Source of the DNA: Chondromyces crocatus
GTDB taxonomy: Bacteria > Myxococcota_A > Polyangia > Polyangiales > Polyangiaceae
Direction: 5' to 3'
Length of the DNA stretch: 64,000 nt
NCBI RefSeq assembly: GCF_001189295.1
Contig: NZ_CP012159.1
Span: 1,564,001-1,628,000 of the forward strand
Notes under the pieces: generated by a model
Told to the model about the DNA's origin: nothing
Database searches by the model: none
What the model saw: only the letters and a program-made list of their open reading frames with translations
Made by a program: the position numbers and the translations under genes
Part shown: piece after piece, positions 17,543-25,762 of the stretch
Layout of the letters: each line of letters opens with the position of its first letter
Position numbering within the stretch: position 1 is the first letter of the stretch

Positions 17543-20107
17543 TCAGCCGACGACGATGTTGGCGATCTTGCCGGGGACGTAGATGAACTTCTTGATCTGC
17601 TTGCCCGCCACCGCGCTGGCAACGTTCTCCAGCGCGGCCTCGCGGGCTTGCGCCTCGGTCGCGTCCTTGTTGAGGGAGATGCGACCGCGCACCTTGCCGT
17701 TCACCTGCACGGGCACCTCGATCACATCGTCGACGCAGAGCGCCTCGTCCCAGGTGGGCCAGGGTTCATAGGCGAGCGAGGCCTCGTGGCCGGACAGGCG
17801 CCAGAGCTCCTCGCCGATGTGGGGCGCGAACGGCGACACCAGGAGGATGAGCTTCTCCACCGCTTCCCGGGGCGGCGACGCCTGCGGGGCGAGGTGGTTG
17901 GTGAAGATCATCAGCGTCGAGATGACCGTGTTGAAGCTCATCGCGTCGAGGTCGTGGGTGACCTTCTTGACCGTGCGGTGCAGGAGCCGCGCCGTCTCGT
18001 CGGGGAGCGCGTCGGACAGCGGCTTCGTGCAGATGGCGTGTACCCGGTCGCGGAAGCGCACCACGCCCTGGATCTGGCCCGACTGCCAGGGTTTCACCGC
18101 CTCGAGCGGCCCCATGAACATCTCGTAGAGCCGGAGCGTGTCCGCGCCCCATGCGCGTACGATGTCGTCCGGGTTCACCACGTTGCCGCGGCTCTTCGAC
18201 ATCTTCTCGCCGTCCTCGCCGAGGATCATCCCCTGGTGGACGAGCTTCGTGAACGGCTCCGGGTGCTTCACCCGGCCCATGTCGTAGAGCACCTTGTGCC
18301 AGAAGCGTGCGTAGAGCAGGTGCAAGACCGCGTGCTCGGCGCCGCCGATGTACAGGTCGACGGGCATCCAGGCGTCATAGGCCTTCTGCGAGAAGATCTC
18401 CGCGTCGTTCAGCGGATCGATGAAGCGCAGGTAGTACCAGCACGACCCCGCCCACTGCGGCATCGTGTTCGTCTCGCGCGCATACCAGCGCCCGTCCTTC
18501 TGGAAGAAGCGCCAGTCCACGGCGCGCGCGAGCGGCCCCGCGGGATCGTTGCCGGGCCGGAAGTCCGACAGCTCCGGCAAGGTGAGCGGCAGCTCCGCCT
18601 CGTCGACGGCGATGGGCTGATCGAAGCGCACCCGGTGCGGCGCACCCTTGCGCGGATCGCCGTCGGGGCTCTCCAGCTCGACCGGGAAGTAGATGGGGAT
18701 CGGCTCACCCCAGTACCGCTGCCGCGAGAACACCCAGTCGCGCAGCTTGTAGCTCACCTGCCCGTCGCCTCGCCCGAGCGACTTGAGCTTGTCGATGACC
18801 GCGCGCTTGCATGCCTCGGTGGTGAGGCCGTCGAACTCCCCGCTCTGCACCGCGGTCCCGTCGCTCGTGAACGCCGCCTCCAGCGCGCCGTGCAGCTCGC
18901 CATCGGGGCTGACCACCTCCACGACCGGCAGCCCGTGCACCTTCGCGAACGCGAAGTCGCGCTCGTCGTGCCCGGGCACCGCCATCACCGCGCCCGTCCC
19001 GTACCCGCCGAGCACGTAGTCGGCGATCCACACCGGCACCTTCGCGCCGGTGATGGGGTGCGTGGCCAGGAGCCCGGTGTCGACGCCCGTCTTCTCCTTG
19101 GCCGCGGACGCCAGGCGATCCCGGTCGCTGCGGTTGATGGTCGCGGCCACGTACTTCTGCGCCGCCTCGCGCCGCTCGTCGGAAGCGATCCCGGGCGTCT
19201 TGATCAGCCAGTCGGCGATGGGGTGCTCGGGCGCGAGCACCACGTAGGTGACGCCCATCAGCGTGTCGGGGCGCGTCGTGAACACCTCGAGTGCCCCGCC
19301 CGAGTACCCGTCCACCGTGAACGAGATGGTCGCCCCCTCGGAGCGCCCGATCCACGCCCGCTGCATGGCCAGCGTCCCCGAAGGCCAGTCGACGTGCTCG
19401 AGATCCGAGGCGAGCCGATCGGCGTACGCCGTGATCCGGAGCATCCACTGCCGGAGCGGCACGCGCTCGACGGGATGCCCGCCGACCTCGCTCTTGCCGT
19501 CGATGACCTCCTCGTTGGCGAGCACGGTGCCCAGCTCGGGACACCAGTTCACCGTCACCTCGTCCTGGTAAGCGAGCCCCTTCTTGAAGAGCTGCACGAA
19601 GATCCACTGCGTCCACCGCACGTAACGCGGATCGGTGGTCGCCACCTCGCGCGACCAGTCGAAACTGAAGCCCAGCATCTTGAGCTGGCGCTTGAAGGTG
19701 CCGATGTTCTTCGCCGTGGTCTCGGCCGGGTGGGTACCGGTCTTGATCGCGTACTGCTCTGCGGGCAGGCCGAAGGCGTCCCACCCCATCGGATGGAGCA
19801 CGTCCATGCCCTTCATGCGCCAGTACCGTGCCAGGATGTCCGTCGCCGTGTACCCCTCGGGGTGGCCGACGTGCAGACCGTCGCCCGACGGGTACGGGAA
19901 CATGTCGAGCACGTAGCGCTTGGGCCGCGTCGAGCCGGACTCCCGGACGGCGCGGAACGTCTCGTGCTCGTCCCAGTACTGCTGCCAGCGGCGCTCGACC
20001 TCGAGGTGGTCGTAGCGTGCCACCTCGCGCGGCTCGTTGCTCTCGTCGGTGGCGGTGTGTGGGGCGGCGCTGGGCTCCCCGGGGGCGCTCGGTTGCTCGG
20101 CGGACAT
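17543..20107 (-). CDS. leuS: leucyl-tRNA synthetase
   Basis: This class I aminoacyl-tRNA synthetase charges tRNA-Leu. Its 854 residues match the bacterial family. The HIGH motif appears as HVGH (about 79-82) after [10 protein letters not shown]. The CP1 editing domain includes the threonine-rich TTRPDT and [15 protein letters not shown] segments. The KMSKS loop is exact (EKMSKSRGN, about 635-639). The C-terminal region ends [11 protein letters not shown], as expected. ATG 20107 ([12 protein letters not shown]) is the best start, though it leaves a Ser/Pro/Ala-rich lead of about 28 residues before [15 protein letters not shown]. The open frame upstream reaches into the 42-bp repeat array and is not thought to be translated. 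Confidence 0.97.
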   Translation of the reverse strand: MSAEQPSAPGEPSAAPHTATDESNEPREVARYDHLEVERRWQQYWDEHETFRAVRESGSTRPKRYVLDMFPYPSGDGLHVGHPEGYTATDILARYWRMKGMDVLHPMGWDAFGLPAEQYAIKTGTHPAETTAKNIGTFKRQLKMLGFSFDWSREVATTDPRYVRWTQWIFVQLFKKGLAYQDEVTVNWCPELGTVLANEEVIDGKSEVGGHPVERVPLRQWMLRITAYADRLASDLEHVDWPSGTLAMQRAWIGRSEGATISFTVDGYSGGALEVFTTRPDTLMGVTYVVLAPEHPIADWLIKTPGIASDERREAAQKYVAATINRSDRDRLASAAKEKTGVDTGLLATHPITGAKVPVWIADYVLGGYGTGAVMAVPGHDERDFAFAKVHGLPVVEVVSPDGELHGALEAAFTSDGTAVQSGEFDGLTTEACKRAVIDKLKSLGRGDGQVSYKLRDWVFSRQRYWGEPIPIYFPVELESPDGDPRKGAPHRVRFDQPIAVDEAELPLTLPELSDFRPGNDPAGPLARAVDWRFFQKDGRWYARETNTMPQWAGSCWYYLRFIDPLNDAEIFSQKAYDAWMPVDLYIGGAEHAVLHLLYARFWHKVLYDMGRVKHPEPFTKLVHQGMILGEDGEKMSKSRGNVVNPDDIVRAWGADTLRLYEMFMGPLEAVKPWQSGQIQGVVRFRDRVHAICTKPLSDALPDETARLLHRTVKKVTHDLDAMSFNTVISTLMIFTNHLAPQASPPREAVEKLILLVSPFAPHIGEELWRLSGHEASLAYEPWPTWDEALCVDDVIEVPVQVNGKVRGRISLNKDATEAQAREAALENVASAVAGKQIKKFIYVPGKIANIVVG

Positions 20108-20396
20108 GACGCGGACCTCATACCACCGCCGCCCTGGCTCTGCGAGGAAGCGGCCGAGCCGAATGTCGGAGAGGGGGGGCCAGGTCACGGGTCGCGCACC
20201 CGCAGGACGCCACGAGATGCCCGGTGAACGGCGCGAGGACCTGCTCCACATCGCCGTGCGAGCGCATTTCTCCGTGGACTCGCGCGCATCACACCCGCGC
20301 TGCGGGAGTACGTCCCTCCTCTGGAGACCGAGGTGTCCGTGAAGGGGGATGAAGACCGAGGTCTCCGTGGAGGCGGAGGTGCAAAACGTCGCCCGC

Positions 20397-20576
20397 GACG
20401 ACGCGCGGACCCTCTGCGCATGCGAAGGAGGTGCAGGAGACGACGCACGGACCTTCTGCGCATGCGAAGAAGGTGCAGGAGACGACGCGCGGAGCCTCTT
20501 CGCATGCGAAGGAGGTGCAGGAGACGACGCGCGGACCTTCTGCGCATGCGAAGAAGGTGCAGGAGACGACGAATGC
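20397..20576. repeat. 42-bp minisatellite, four copies plus a partial one
   Basis: Units of 42 bases start at 20397, 20439, 20481 and 20523, with a fragment from 20565. Each contains TGCGCATGCGAA and GGTGCAGGAGACGAC. The array lies in the 990-base gap between the leuS start (20107) and the next gene (21099). Several frames are open on both strands only because 42 is a multiple of three; codon use and lack of any fold argue against coding. The rest of the gap holds a second array at 20717-20820 and nothing else I can identify. Confidence 0.9.
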
Positions 20577-20716
20577 ACCGTCGACGCGCTCCGCGTCCCA
20601 CCTGAGCCGGAGCACGCCGCATCCCACCCCGGGGAGTCCCACCCCGAAGGACCCTCCGGCGTTCTCCCTCGTCCTTAGTGAGCGGCTCCCTGTGGCCGGG
20701 TCCCTGGCGACAGCCT

Positions 20717-20820
20717 CCCTCGACGGACGACCGGCACCCTCGACGACCGGCACCCTCGACGGACGACCGGCACCCTCGACGACCGGCACCCTCGACGGAC
20801 GACCGGCACCCTCGACGGAC
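20717..20820. repeat. composite 20+16-bp tandem repeat
   Basis: Alternating units ccctcgacggacgaccggca (20 bases) and ccctcgacgaccggca (16 bases) run from 20717, so the period is 36. The 16-base form is the 20-base form lacking four bases (ggac), showing slippage at work. It is the second array upstream of the 809-residue low-complexity protein. Confidence 0.9.
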
Positions 20821-21098
20821 CAACACCAGCTTGGCCTGCTCGCCAGCCTGGACCGAGGGGGCCTCCGTCCTCCTTGCTCGTCGACATTCTGGCGACATTC
20901 TGATGACGCCTTGCAGGATCTCCGTTTTCCGGGCCGCTCACGTCGGGGTCGCGGACGGATCCGGGCGGATTTATCCGCCATTCCACCGGATCCATGGGGC
21001 CCGTCGACGTTGCGTCGGAACGGTAGCCCGCGATCCTCGATTGGAGGTACAGTGGCGCTGCCAGGGCGTGTTGGCGGAAGCGAGCCCCTCCGGCGCGG

Positions 21099-23528
21099 AT
21101 GACCGACAAATATTCTTCATGGGCAGGCCCGGGGGGCGAAGGCGCGGCGCAACCGGGTCCTCCGCACTCATCGGGAGCGTACGGAGCGGAGGTGCCCGGT
21201 TCCGGGGGACCCTTTCGACCTCTACCCGCCCCTCCACTCCAGTCTCCGGGCTCACTGACACGCCTGTCTGTCCCTTACGGACTGGGCATTCAGTCGCAAG
21301 CGGCCTCTCCTCCAGCAGCGCCAGCGGCTCACGCGCAGGCGGCGGAGCAGACCGCGATCACGCTCGTGAAGTCCGTGCTGCCGCATGCCGAGGCGTACGC
21401 CGCGCCTCCTCCCGGCCCTTCCGCAAACCCGTACGGCGCGCCGCACGCGTCGCAGCCCGGTTATGGCGCGCAGCCCGGTTACGGCGTGCAGCCCGGCTAC
21501 GGCGGCCAGCCCGGTTATGGCGCGCAGCAGGGGTATGGCGGCCAGCCCGGCCATGGCGCGCAGCCCGGCTACGGCGGCCAGCCTGGCTACGATGCGCAGC
21601 AGGGGTATGGCGGCCAGCCCGGCTACGGCGCGCAGCCCGGGTACGATGCTCAGCAGGGGTATGGCGGCCAGCCTGGCTATGGCGCGCAGCCCGGCTACGG
21701 CGGACCTCAGCAAACGATGCCTGCGGTGCCTGGTCAGGCCTCGCATGGCCAGGCTTACGGTGCGCAGCAGGCGTATGGCGCTCCGCCGCCTTCGGGTCAC
21801 CAGAACCCTCCGCAGTATGTGCCGGCGCCTCAGTACGGTGGCGGCGCTCAGGTGCCGGCGGCGCCAGCACCGCACTTCGCGGCGACCCCGCAGATGCCCG
21901 GGGGTCACCCTTCTTATGGTGGAGCGGGAGCCCAGGCGCCTGGTGGGTTCGGTCCTGGTCAGTTCCCGGTGAAGCCCCCGGTCGGGGCGATCGTGGTGAA
22001 CGAGGACACGATGCCTCCGGGCGCCCTCCCGACGCCACGGATCACGCCCCCGGGTGCGGTGGCGATGCATGGCGGCGTGGCGATGCCGTCGCCAGGGCTC
22101 GATCTGGGCAACGTGACGGCGGCGGCGGGCCTGCCGCTGCCGACGCCGGTGATGCCGTTCGTCCCTGCGCGGGGAGCATCCCCCGCAGCGCCGCAGCCCG
22201 CCATGGCGCCGCTGCACCTGAAGACTCCCGCGCCGCCCATGGGCGCGATGGAGCCGCCACCTCCTCCCATGGTGTCGCCTCGCGGTGGAACGCAGCCGAC
22301 GGGCGTGCTGCAGGCGCCGCCCGATCCTGGCTATCGGCCTCCCGCGCCTCCCGCGCCTCCCGCGGGCGGCACGATGCCGGCGCCCTCCCCGTCGACCTCC
22401 TCGTCGTCGACGCCCTTGCCCAAGTCGACCACCGTCATGGCGGTGGGCGGTGGCGGCCCTGGGCTCGGTGCGCCGCCCGGTGCAGCCCCGCAAGACGGCG
22501 CAGCGACGGTGATCCCGGCGCTGGCGGGCGTGAGCCCTGTGCCCGGAGGCGCCCAGGGGGCAAGCGCTCCAGGAGAGCTCCCACTCTTCCCCGATTCTTC
22601 CCCGCACAGCAGTCGAAGTGGCCCTGCTTCGACCGACGGCGTGCCCATCTCGGCCTCCCCGAGCACGCCTCCCGGGTCGCTGCCCTCCGGCATGCTCCAC
22701 GGCGCCGTCCCTGCAGAGGGGCTGCTCGGTGGCGCGGCGTCGGGCGCAGCGGGACTCGTGCCTGGCGCGGCGACGTCGGGTGCAGCGGGACTCGTTCCTG
22801 GCGCGGCGGCGTCGGGCGCAGCTGGGCTCGTGCCCGGTGGAGCGACGTCGGGTGCAGCTGGGCTCATGCCTGGCGGCGCGACGTCGGGTGCAGCTGGGCT
22901 CGTGCCTGGCGGCGCGACATCGGGCGCAGCAGGGCTCGTGCCCGGTGGAGCGACATCGGGCGCGGCAGGGCTCATGCCCGGTGGAGCGACATCGGGCGCG
23001 GCAGGGCTCATGCCCGGTGGAGCGACATCGGGCGCAGCGGGACTCGTGCCTGGCGGCGCGACGTCGGGCGCAGCGGGCCTGGTCTCGGGTGACATCGCGA
23101 CGGGTGACGTCGTCAACGTGGTCGCTGGACCCGGTGAGGGCGCGGAGGCCGTTGCGAGTCCGTGGGCAGTGCCCGGCGCGCGCTCTGACGCGCAGCTCGC
23201 GGGCGGCACTGCAGGGACTTCGGATCCAGGAGGAGCAGCGGTCTCGCCCCGGCGAGGTGGTGATGGCGGTCAGCGCAAGCTGATCATCGGGCTGGTCATC
23301 GTGCTCGTGCTGGCCGTGGGCGTGCTGGTGACCATCCTGGCGATGTCGCGAGGCGGTAGCGGTGATCCGATCTCCATCGGCTTCACCATGCCGGAGCCCG
23401 AGCCGACCGTGACCGAAACGGCGGCGGCCCCCACGGCGAGCGCCGTGGTGCCGGTCAAGATGTGGAAGCCGAAGCCGAAGAGCGACGACATCTACGACGA
23501 GGTCGATCGCGAGCGGAAGCAGCCGTGA
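21099..23528 (+). CDS. low-complexity Gly/Pro/Gln/Tyr-rich membrane protein
   Basis: This 809-residue protein has no recognised domain. Residues about 119-202 are fourteen six-residue units of the type [18 protein letters not shown]. Residues 205-540 are Pro/Gly/Ala-rich. Residues about 548-665 are ten copies of SGAAGL(V/M)PGGAT. One transmembrane helix ([20 protein letters not shown], about 727-746) follows a basic stretch ([10 protein letters not shown]), so the long N-terminus should be cytoplasmic. The last 59 residues (ending [23 protein letters not shown]) should be periplasmic. QPGYG repeats resemble phase-separating prion-like tails; a scaffold role at the inner membrane is only inference. 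Codon periodicity and the coherent TM plus tail support real coding. Confidence 0.75.
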   Translation: MTDKYSSWAGPGGEGAAQPGPPHSSGAYGAEVPGSGGPFRPLPAPPLQSPGSLTRLSVPYGLGIQSQAASPPAAPAAHAQAAEQTAITLVKSVLPHAEAYAAPPPGPSANPYGAPHASQPGYGAQPGYGVQPGYGGQPGYGAQQGYGGQPGHGAQPGYGGQPGYDAQQGYGGQPGYGAQPGYDAQQGYGGQPGYGAQPGYGGPQQTMPAVPGQASHGQAYGAQQAYGAPPPSGHQNPPQYVPAPQYGGGAQVPAAPAPHFAATPQMPGGHPSYGGAGAQAPGGFGPGQFPVKPPVGAIVVNEDTMPPGALPTPRITPPGAVAMHGGVAMPSPGLDLGNVTAAAGLPLPTPVMPFVPARGASPAAPQPAMAPLHLKTPAPPMGAMEPPPPPMVSPRGGTQPTGVLQAPPDPGYRPPAPPAPPAGGTMPAPSPSTSSSSTPLPKSTTVMAVGGGGPGLGAPPGAAPQDGAATVIPALAGVSPVPGGAQGASAPGELPLFPDSSPHSSRSGPASTDGVPISASPSTPPGSLPSGMLHGAVPAEGLLGGAASGAAGLVPGAATSGAAGLVPGAAASGAAGLVPGGATSGAAGLMPGGATSGAAGLVPGGATSGAAGLVPGGATSGAAGLMPGGATSGAAGLMPGGATSGAAGLVPGGATSGAAGLVSGDIATGDVVNVVAGPGEGAEAVASPWAVPGARSDAQLAGGTAGTSDPGGAAVSPRRGGDGGQRKLIIGLVIVLVLAVGVLVTILAMSRGGSGDPISIGFTMPEPEPTVTETAAAPTASAVVPVKMWKPKPKSDDIYDEVDRERKQP
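21453..21704 (+). repeat. 18-bp coding repeat, fourteen copies (QPGYGG)
   Basis: Fourteen 18-base units encode the QPGYG(A/G)/QQGYGG hexapeptides of the low-complexity protein. Two units have Tyr-Asp (GYDA) and one has His (PGHGA), so the copies have diverged at the protein level. Confidence 0.9.
22740..23093 (+). repeat. 36-bp coding repeat, ten copies ([12 protein letters not shown])
   Basis: Units begin every 36 bases from 22740 to 23064; the last is truncated. They encode twelve-residue blocks differing mainly at V/M and G/A. The near-identity of neighbouring units indicates recent duplication or homogenisation. Confidence 0.92.
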
Positions 23529-23657
23529 TCTGAAGCCTCGGGCGTCGCCGCGCCGCGCTCGGTGAGCGCAGGGCCCGCGTGACGCCGAGGGCCGCTCGGT
23601 GCAGAGAGCCTGCGGCGCGCGTGGCGCGTGGCGCGTGGCGTCCGCGCGGGGTGCAGG

Positions 23658-23873
23658 TCAGCCGTTCTTCCAGCGCAGCTCGAAGGCGAGTTCTTCGTCG
23701 CCGCCCTCCAGCTCGTGCTCGATGACGAGTTCCGCGCCGGCAGGCACCGTGAAGCGTTTGCCTGCGACCTGGATGCGAAAAGGTTCGCCTTGCTCGAGCG
23801 CGTCGGCGAGGCGCCGCAGCGTCGCGATGAACTCGTCGGTCGAACAGTGTCGGTCTACGTCTCGTTCGGTCAT
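23658..23873 (-). CDS. amphi-Trp domain protein
   Basis: The product has 71 residues and starts at ATG 23873 (MTERDVDRH). The segments EFIATLRRLADALEQGEPFRIQVAGKRFTVP and the ending EELAFELRWKNG match the small amphi-Trp domain family, in which an amphipathic strand ends near a conserved Trp. Many such proteins occur in haloarchaea and scattered bacteria; their role is unknown. It converges on the low-complexity gene, with 129 bases between stops. Upstream lies the 24-bp repeat array. Confidence 0.8.
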   Translation of the reverse strand: MTERDVDRHCSTDEFIATLRRLADALEQGEPFRIQVAGKRFTVPAGAELVIEHELEGGDEELAFELRWKNG

Positions 23874-23973
23874 GTCGCCTCCGTGAGCACCACAGCGGTG
23901 GTGGCATCGTTCGTCAAGGGGCGGTGGTCCTCCGTCGCGGCCATGCTCGCCATGTCCCGGCGCCAGGCGAGGT

Positions 23974-24187
23974 GATGGGCGGAGGGGCGACGGGAGTGAT
24001 GGGCGGAGGGGCGACGGGAGCGATGGGCGGAGGGGCGACGGGAGTGATGGGCGGAGGGGCGACGGGAGCGATGGGCGGAGGGGCGACGGGAGTGATGGGC
24101 GGAGGGGCGACGGGAGCGAGGGGAGCGACGGGGCGACGGGAGTGATGGGCGGAGGGGCGACGGGAGCGAGGGGAGCGACGGGGCGAC
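23974..24187. repeat. 24-bp minisatellite upstream of murF
   Basis: Units of gatgggcggaggggcgacgg plus gagY repeat every 24 bases from 23974, with two interspersed variants of the form gaggggagcgacggggcgacgg. The array fills most of the 408-base gap between the divergent amphi-Trp and murF genes, leaving about 95 bases for a murF promoter. It is strongly purine-biased (G+A) on the plus strand. Confidence 0.92.
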
Positions 24188-24281
24188 GCGATGAAGGAGG
24201 GGCGCCCAGGGCTTTGCGGGAGCGACGGCCGCCGCTTGGTTGCCCGGATGCCTCGGAACGTGCTGGTGATCCGGGCGCTGT

Positions 24282-25736
24282 ATGGCCACTCCCATCCCTC
24301 GGAACGTCGCTCCCTTCACCCTCGACGAGCTGGCCCGCATCGGCGGGGGTCGTGTGCTCCAGCCCGGGCCTGAGGTGCGAGGCATCTCCACGGATGGTCG
24401 GGGGCTCACGCCCGGCGCCGCGTTCGTGGCGCTGGTCGGGGAGCGTTTCGATGGGCACCAGTTCCTGGAGCAAGCGATCCGAGGAGGGGCTTCGGCGGTG
24501 GTGGTGAGCCGCGAGGTGTCGGTGCCGGCCGGGGTCGGGGTGGTGCTGGTGCCCGATACGCTGGCGGCACTCGGGGCCTTCGCGGGAGCGCACCGGGCGC
24601 GCTGGGGGTCGACGGCGCACCCCGCGGGAGCGCGGGCGGTGGTGGGGGTGGCGGGGTCGGCGGGGAAGACGACGACGACGCGCACGGTGGCGGCGCTCCT
24701 GCGCGCGGTGACGGAGGGCGTCGGCCGGGGCGCGGTGCACGCGACGGCCGGGAACCTGAACAACGCGATCGGGGTGCCGATGACGTTGCTGGGGCTGACG
24801 GAGGCGCATCGGTTCGCCGTGGTGGAGATCGGCACGAACTGTCGGGGCGAGGTGGCGACCCTCTCGGCGATTGCGCAGCCGGATGTGGGGGTCGTGACCA
24901 CGATCGGGGTGGAGCACACCGAGGGGCTGGGCTCGCTGGAGGAGGTGGCGGAAGAGGAAGGAGACCTGTTCGCGTCGCTGCCGGTCGGGGGCGTGGCGGT
25001 GGGGAATGCGGACGATCCGCAGGTGGTGCTCCAGCTCGGGCGGGCCAGCGCGGGTCGGCGGGTGGGGTACGGGCAGGCCGAGGGGGCGGCGTACCGGATC
25101 ACGGGGCGGAAGCCGGTGGGGCTCGAGGGCTGTGCGGTGGAGGTGGAGCGCGAGGGGGAGGCGCTCGCGCTGTGGGCGCCGCTTCTGGGAGAGGCGGGCG
25201 CGCTGGCGGCGGTGGCGGCGGTGGCGGTCGTCGAGGCGCTGCTCGGGGAGCGGCTGACGGAGGCGGTGGCCGAGAAGGCGCTGGCGGGGATGGAGCCGCT
25301 CTCCGACGGGCGGCTCGCCGCGGTGGAGCTGCCCGATGGGACGGTGGTGATCGACGACAGCTACAACGCGAACCCCGTGTCCATGCGGGCGTCGCTGCGG
25401 GCGGCGGCGGAGCTGTCGGTGTCGCTGGGGCGGCGGCTGCTGCTGGTGCTCGGGGAGATGCGGGAGCTCGGGGCCCTGTCGGCCGAGGAGCACGACGCCC
25501 TGGGGGTCGAGGCGGCGGCGGTGGGGCCGGCAGCCGTCATCGCGGTGGCAGGGGACGCCGCGCGCACGGCCAAGGCTGCGGCGGCAGCGGGGGCGGTGTC
25601 GGTCTTCGTGGCCACGGCGGAGCAGGCTGCGGTGGAGGTGCTGGCGCGGGCGAGGTCGGGGGACCTGGTGCTGGTGAAGGGGTCTCGTGGCGTGAAGATG
25701 GAGCACGTAGTGGAGGTGTTGCGTGAGCGTCGGTAG
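24282..25736 (+). CDS. murF: UDP-MurNAc-tripeptide--D-Ala-D-Ala ligase (MurF)
   Basis: MurF adds D-Ala-D-Ala to UDP-MurNAc-tripeptide, the last cytoplasmic step of the peptidoglycan stem peptide. The 484 residues show the Mur ligase order: N-terminal domain with GISTDGRGLTPGAAFVALVGERFDGH, P-loop GSAGKTTT (125-132), TAGNLNNAIGVPMTLL, EIGTN, and the C-terminal domain with VIDDSYNANPVSMRASL and VLVKGSRGVKMEHVV. It is isolated from any dcw cluster, so it may be a second copy. Start ATG 24282 is standard. The TIR-TPR gene follows 26 bases later on the same strand. Confidence 0.93.
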   Translation: MATPIPRNVAPFTLDELARIGGGRVLQPGPEVRGISTDGRGLTPGAAFVALVGERFDGHQFLEQAIRGGASAVVVSREVSVPAGVGVVLVPDTLAALGAFAGAHRARWGSTAHPAGARAVVGVAGSAGKTTTTRTVAALLRAVTEGVGRGAVHATAGNLNNAIGVPMTLLGLTEAHRFAVVEIGTNCRGEVATLSAIAQPDVGVVTTIGVEHTEGLGSLEEVAEEEGDLFASLPVGGVAVGNADDPQVVLQLGRASAGRRVGYGQAEGAAYRITGRKPVGLEGCAVEVEREGEALALWAPLLGEAGALAAVAAVAVVEALLGERLTEAVAEKALAGMEPLSDGRLAAVELPDGTVVIDDSYNANPVSMRASLRAAAELSVSLGRRLLLVLGEMRELGALSAEEHDALGVEAAAVGPAAVIAVAGDAARTAKAAAAAGAVSVFVATAEQAAVEVLARARSGDLVLVKGSRGVKMEHVVEVLRERR

Positions 25737-25762
25737 GATGTGGCCTCCGGCCCAACCGACGC

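Noticed and set aside
20397-20576. 42-bp array considered as a CRISPR
   Set aside because: The units are contiguous with no variable spacers, so this is a minisatellite, and no cas gene is present.
20185-21109. Long open frames on both strands across the minisatellites upstream of the low-complexity gene
   Set aside because: All frames are open because repeat periods are multiples of three and stop codons are rare at this GC. No domain, start signal or consistent codon bias supports any of them.
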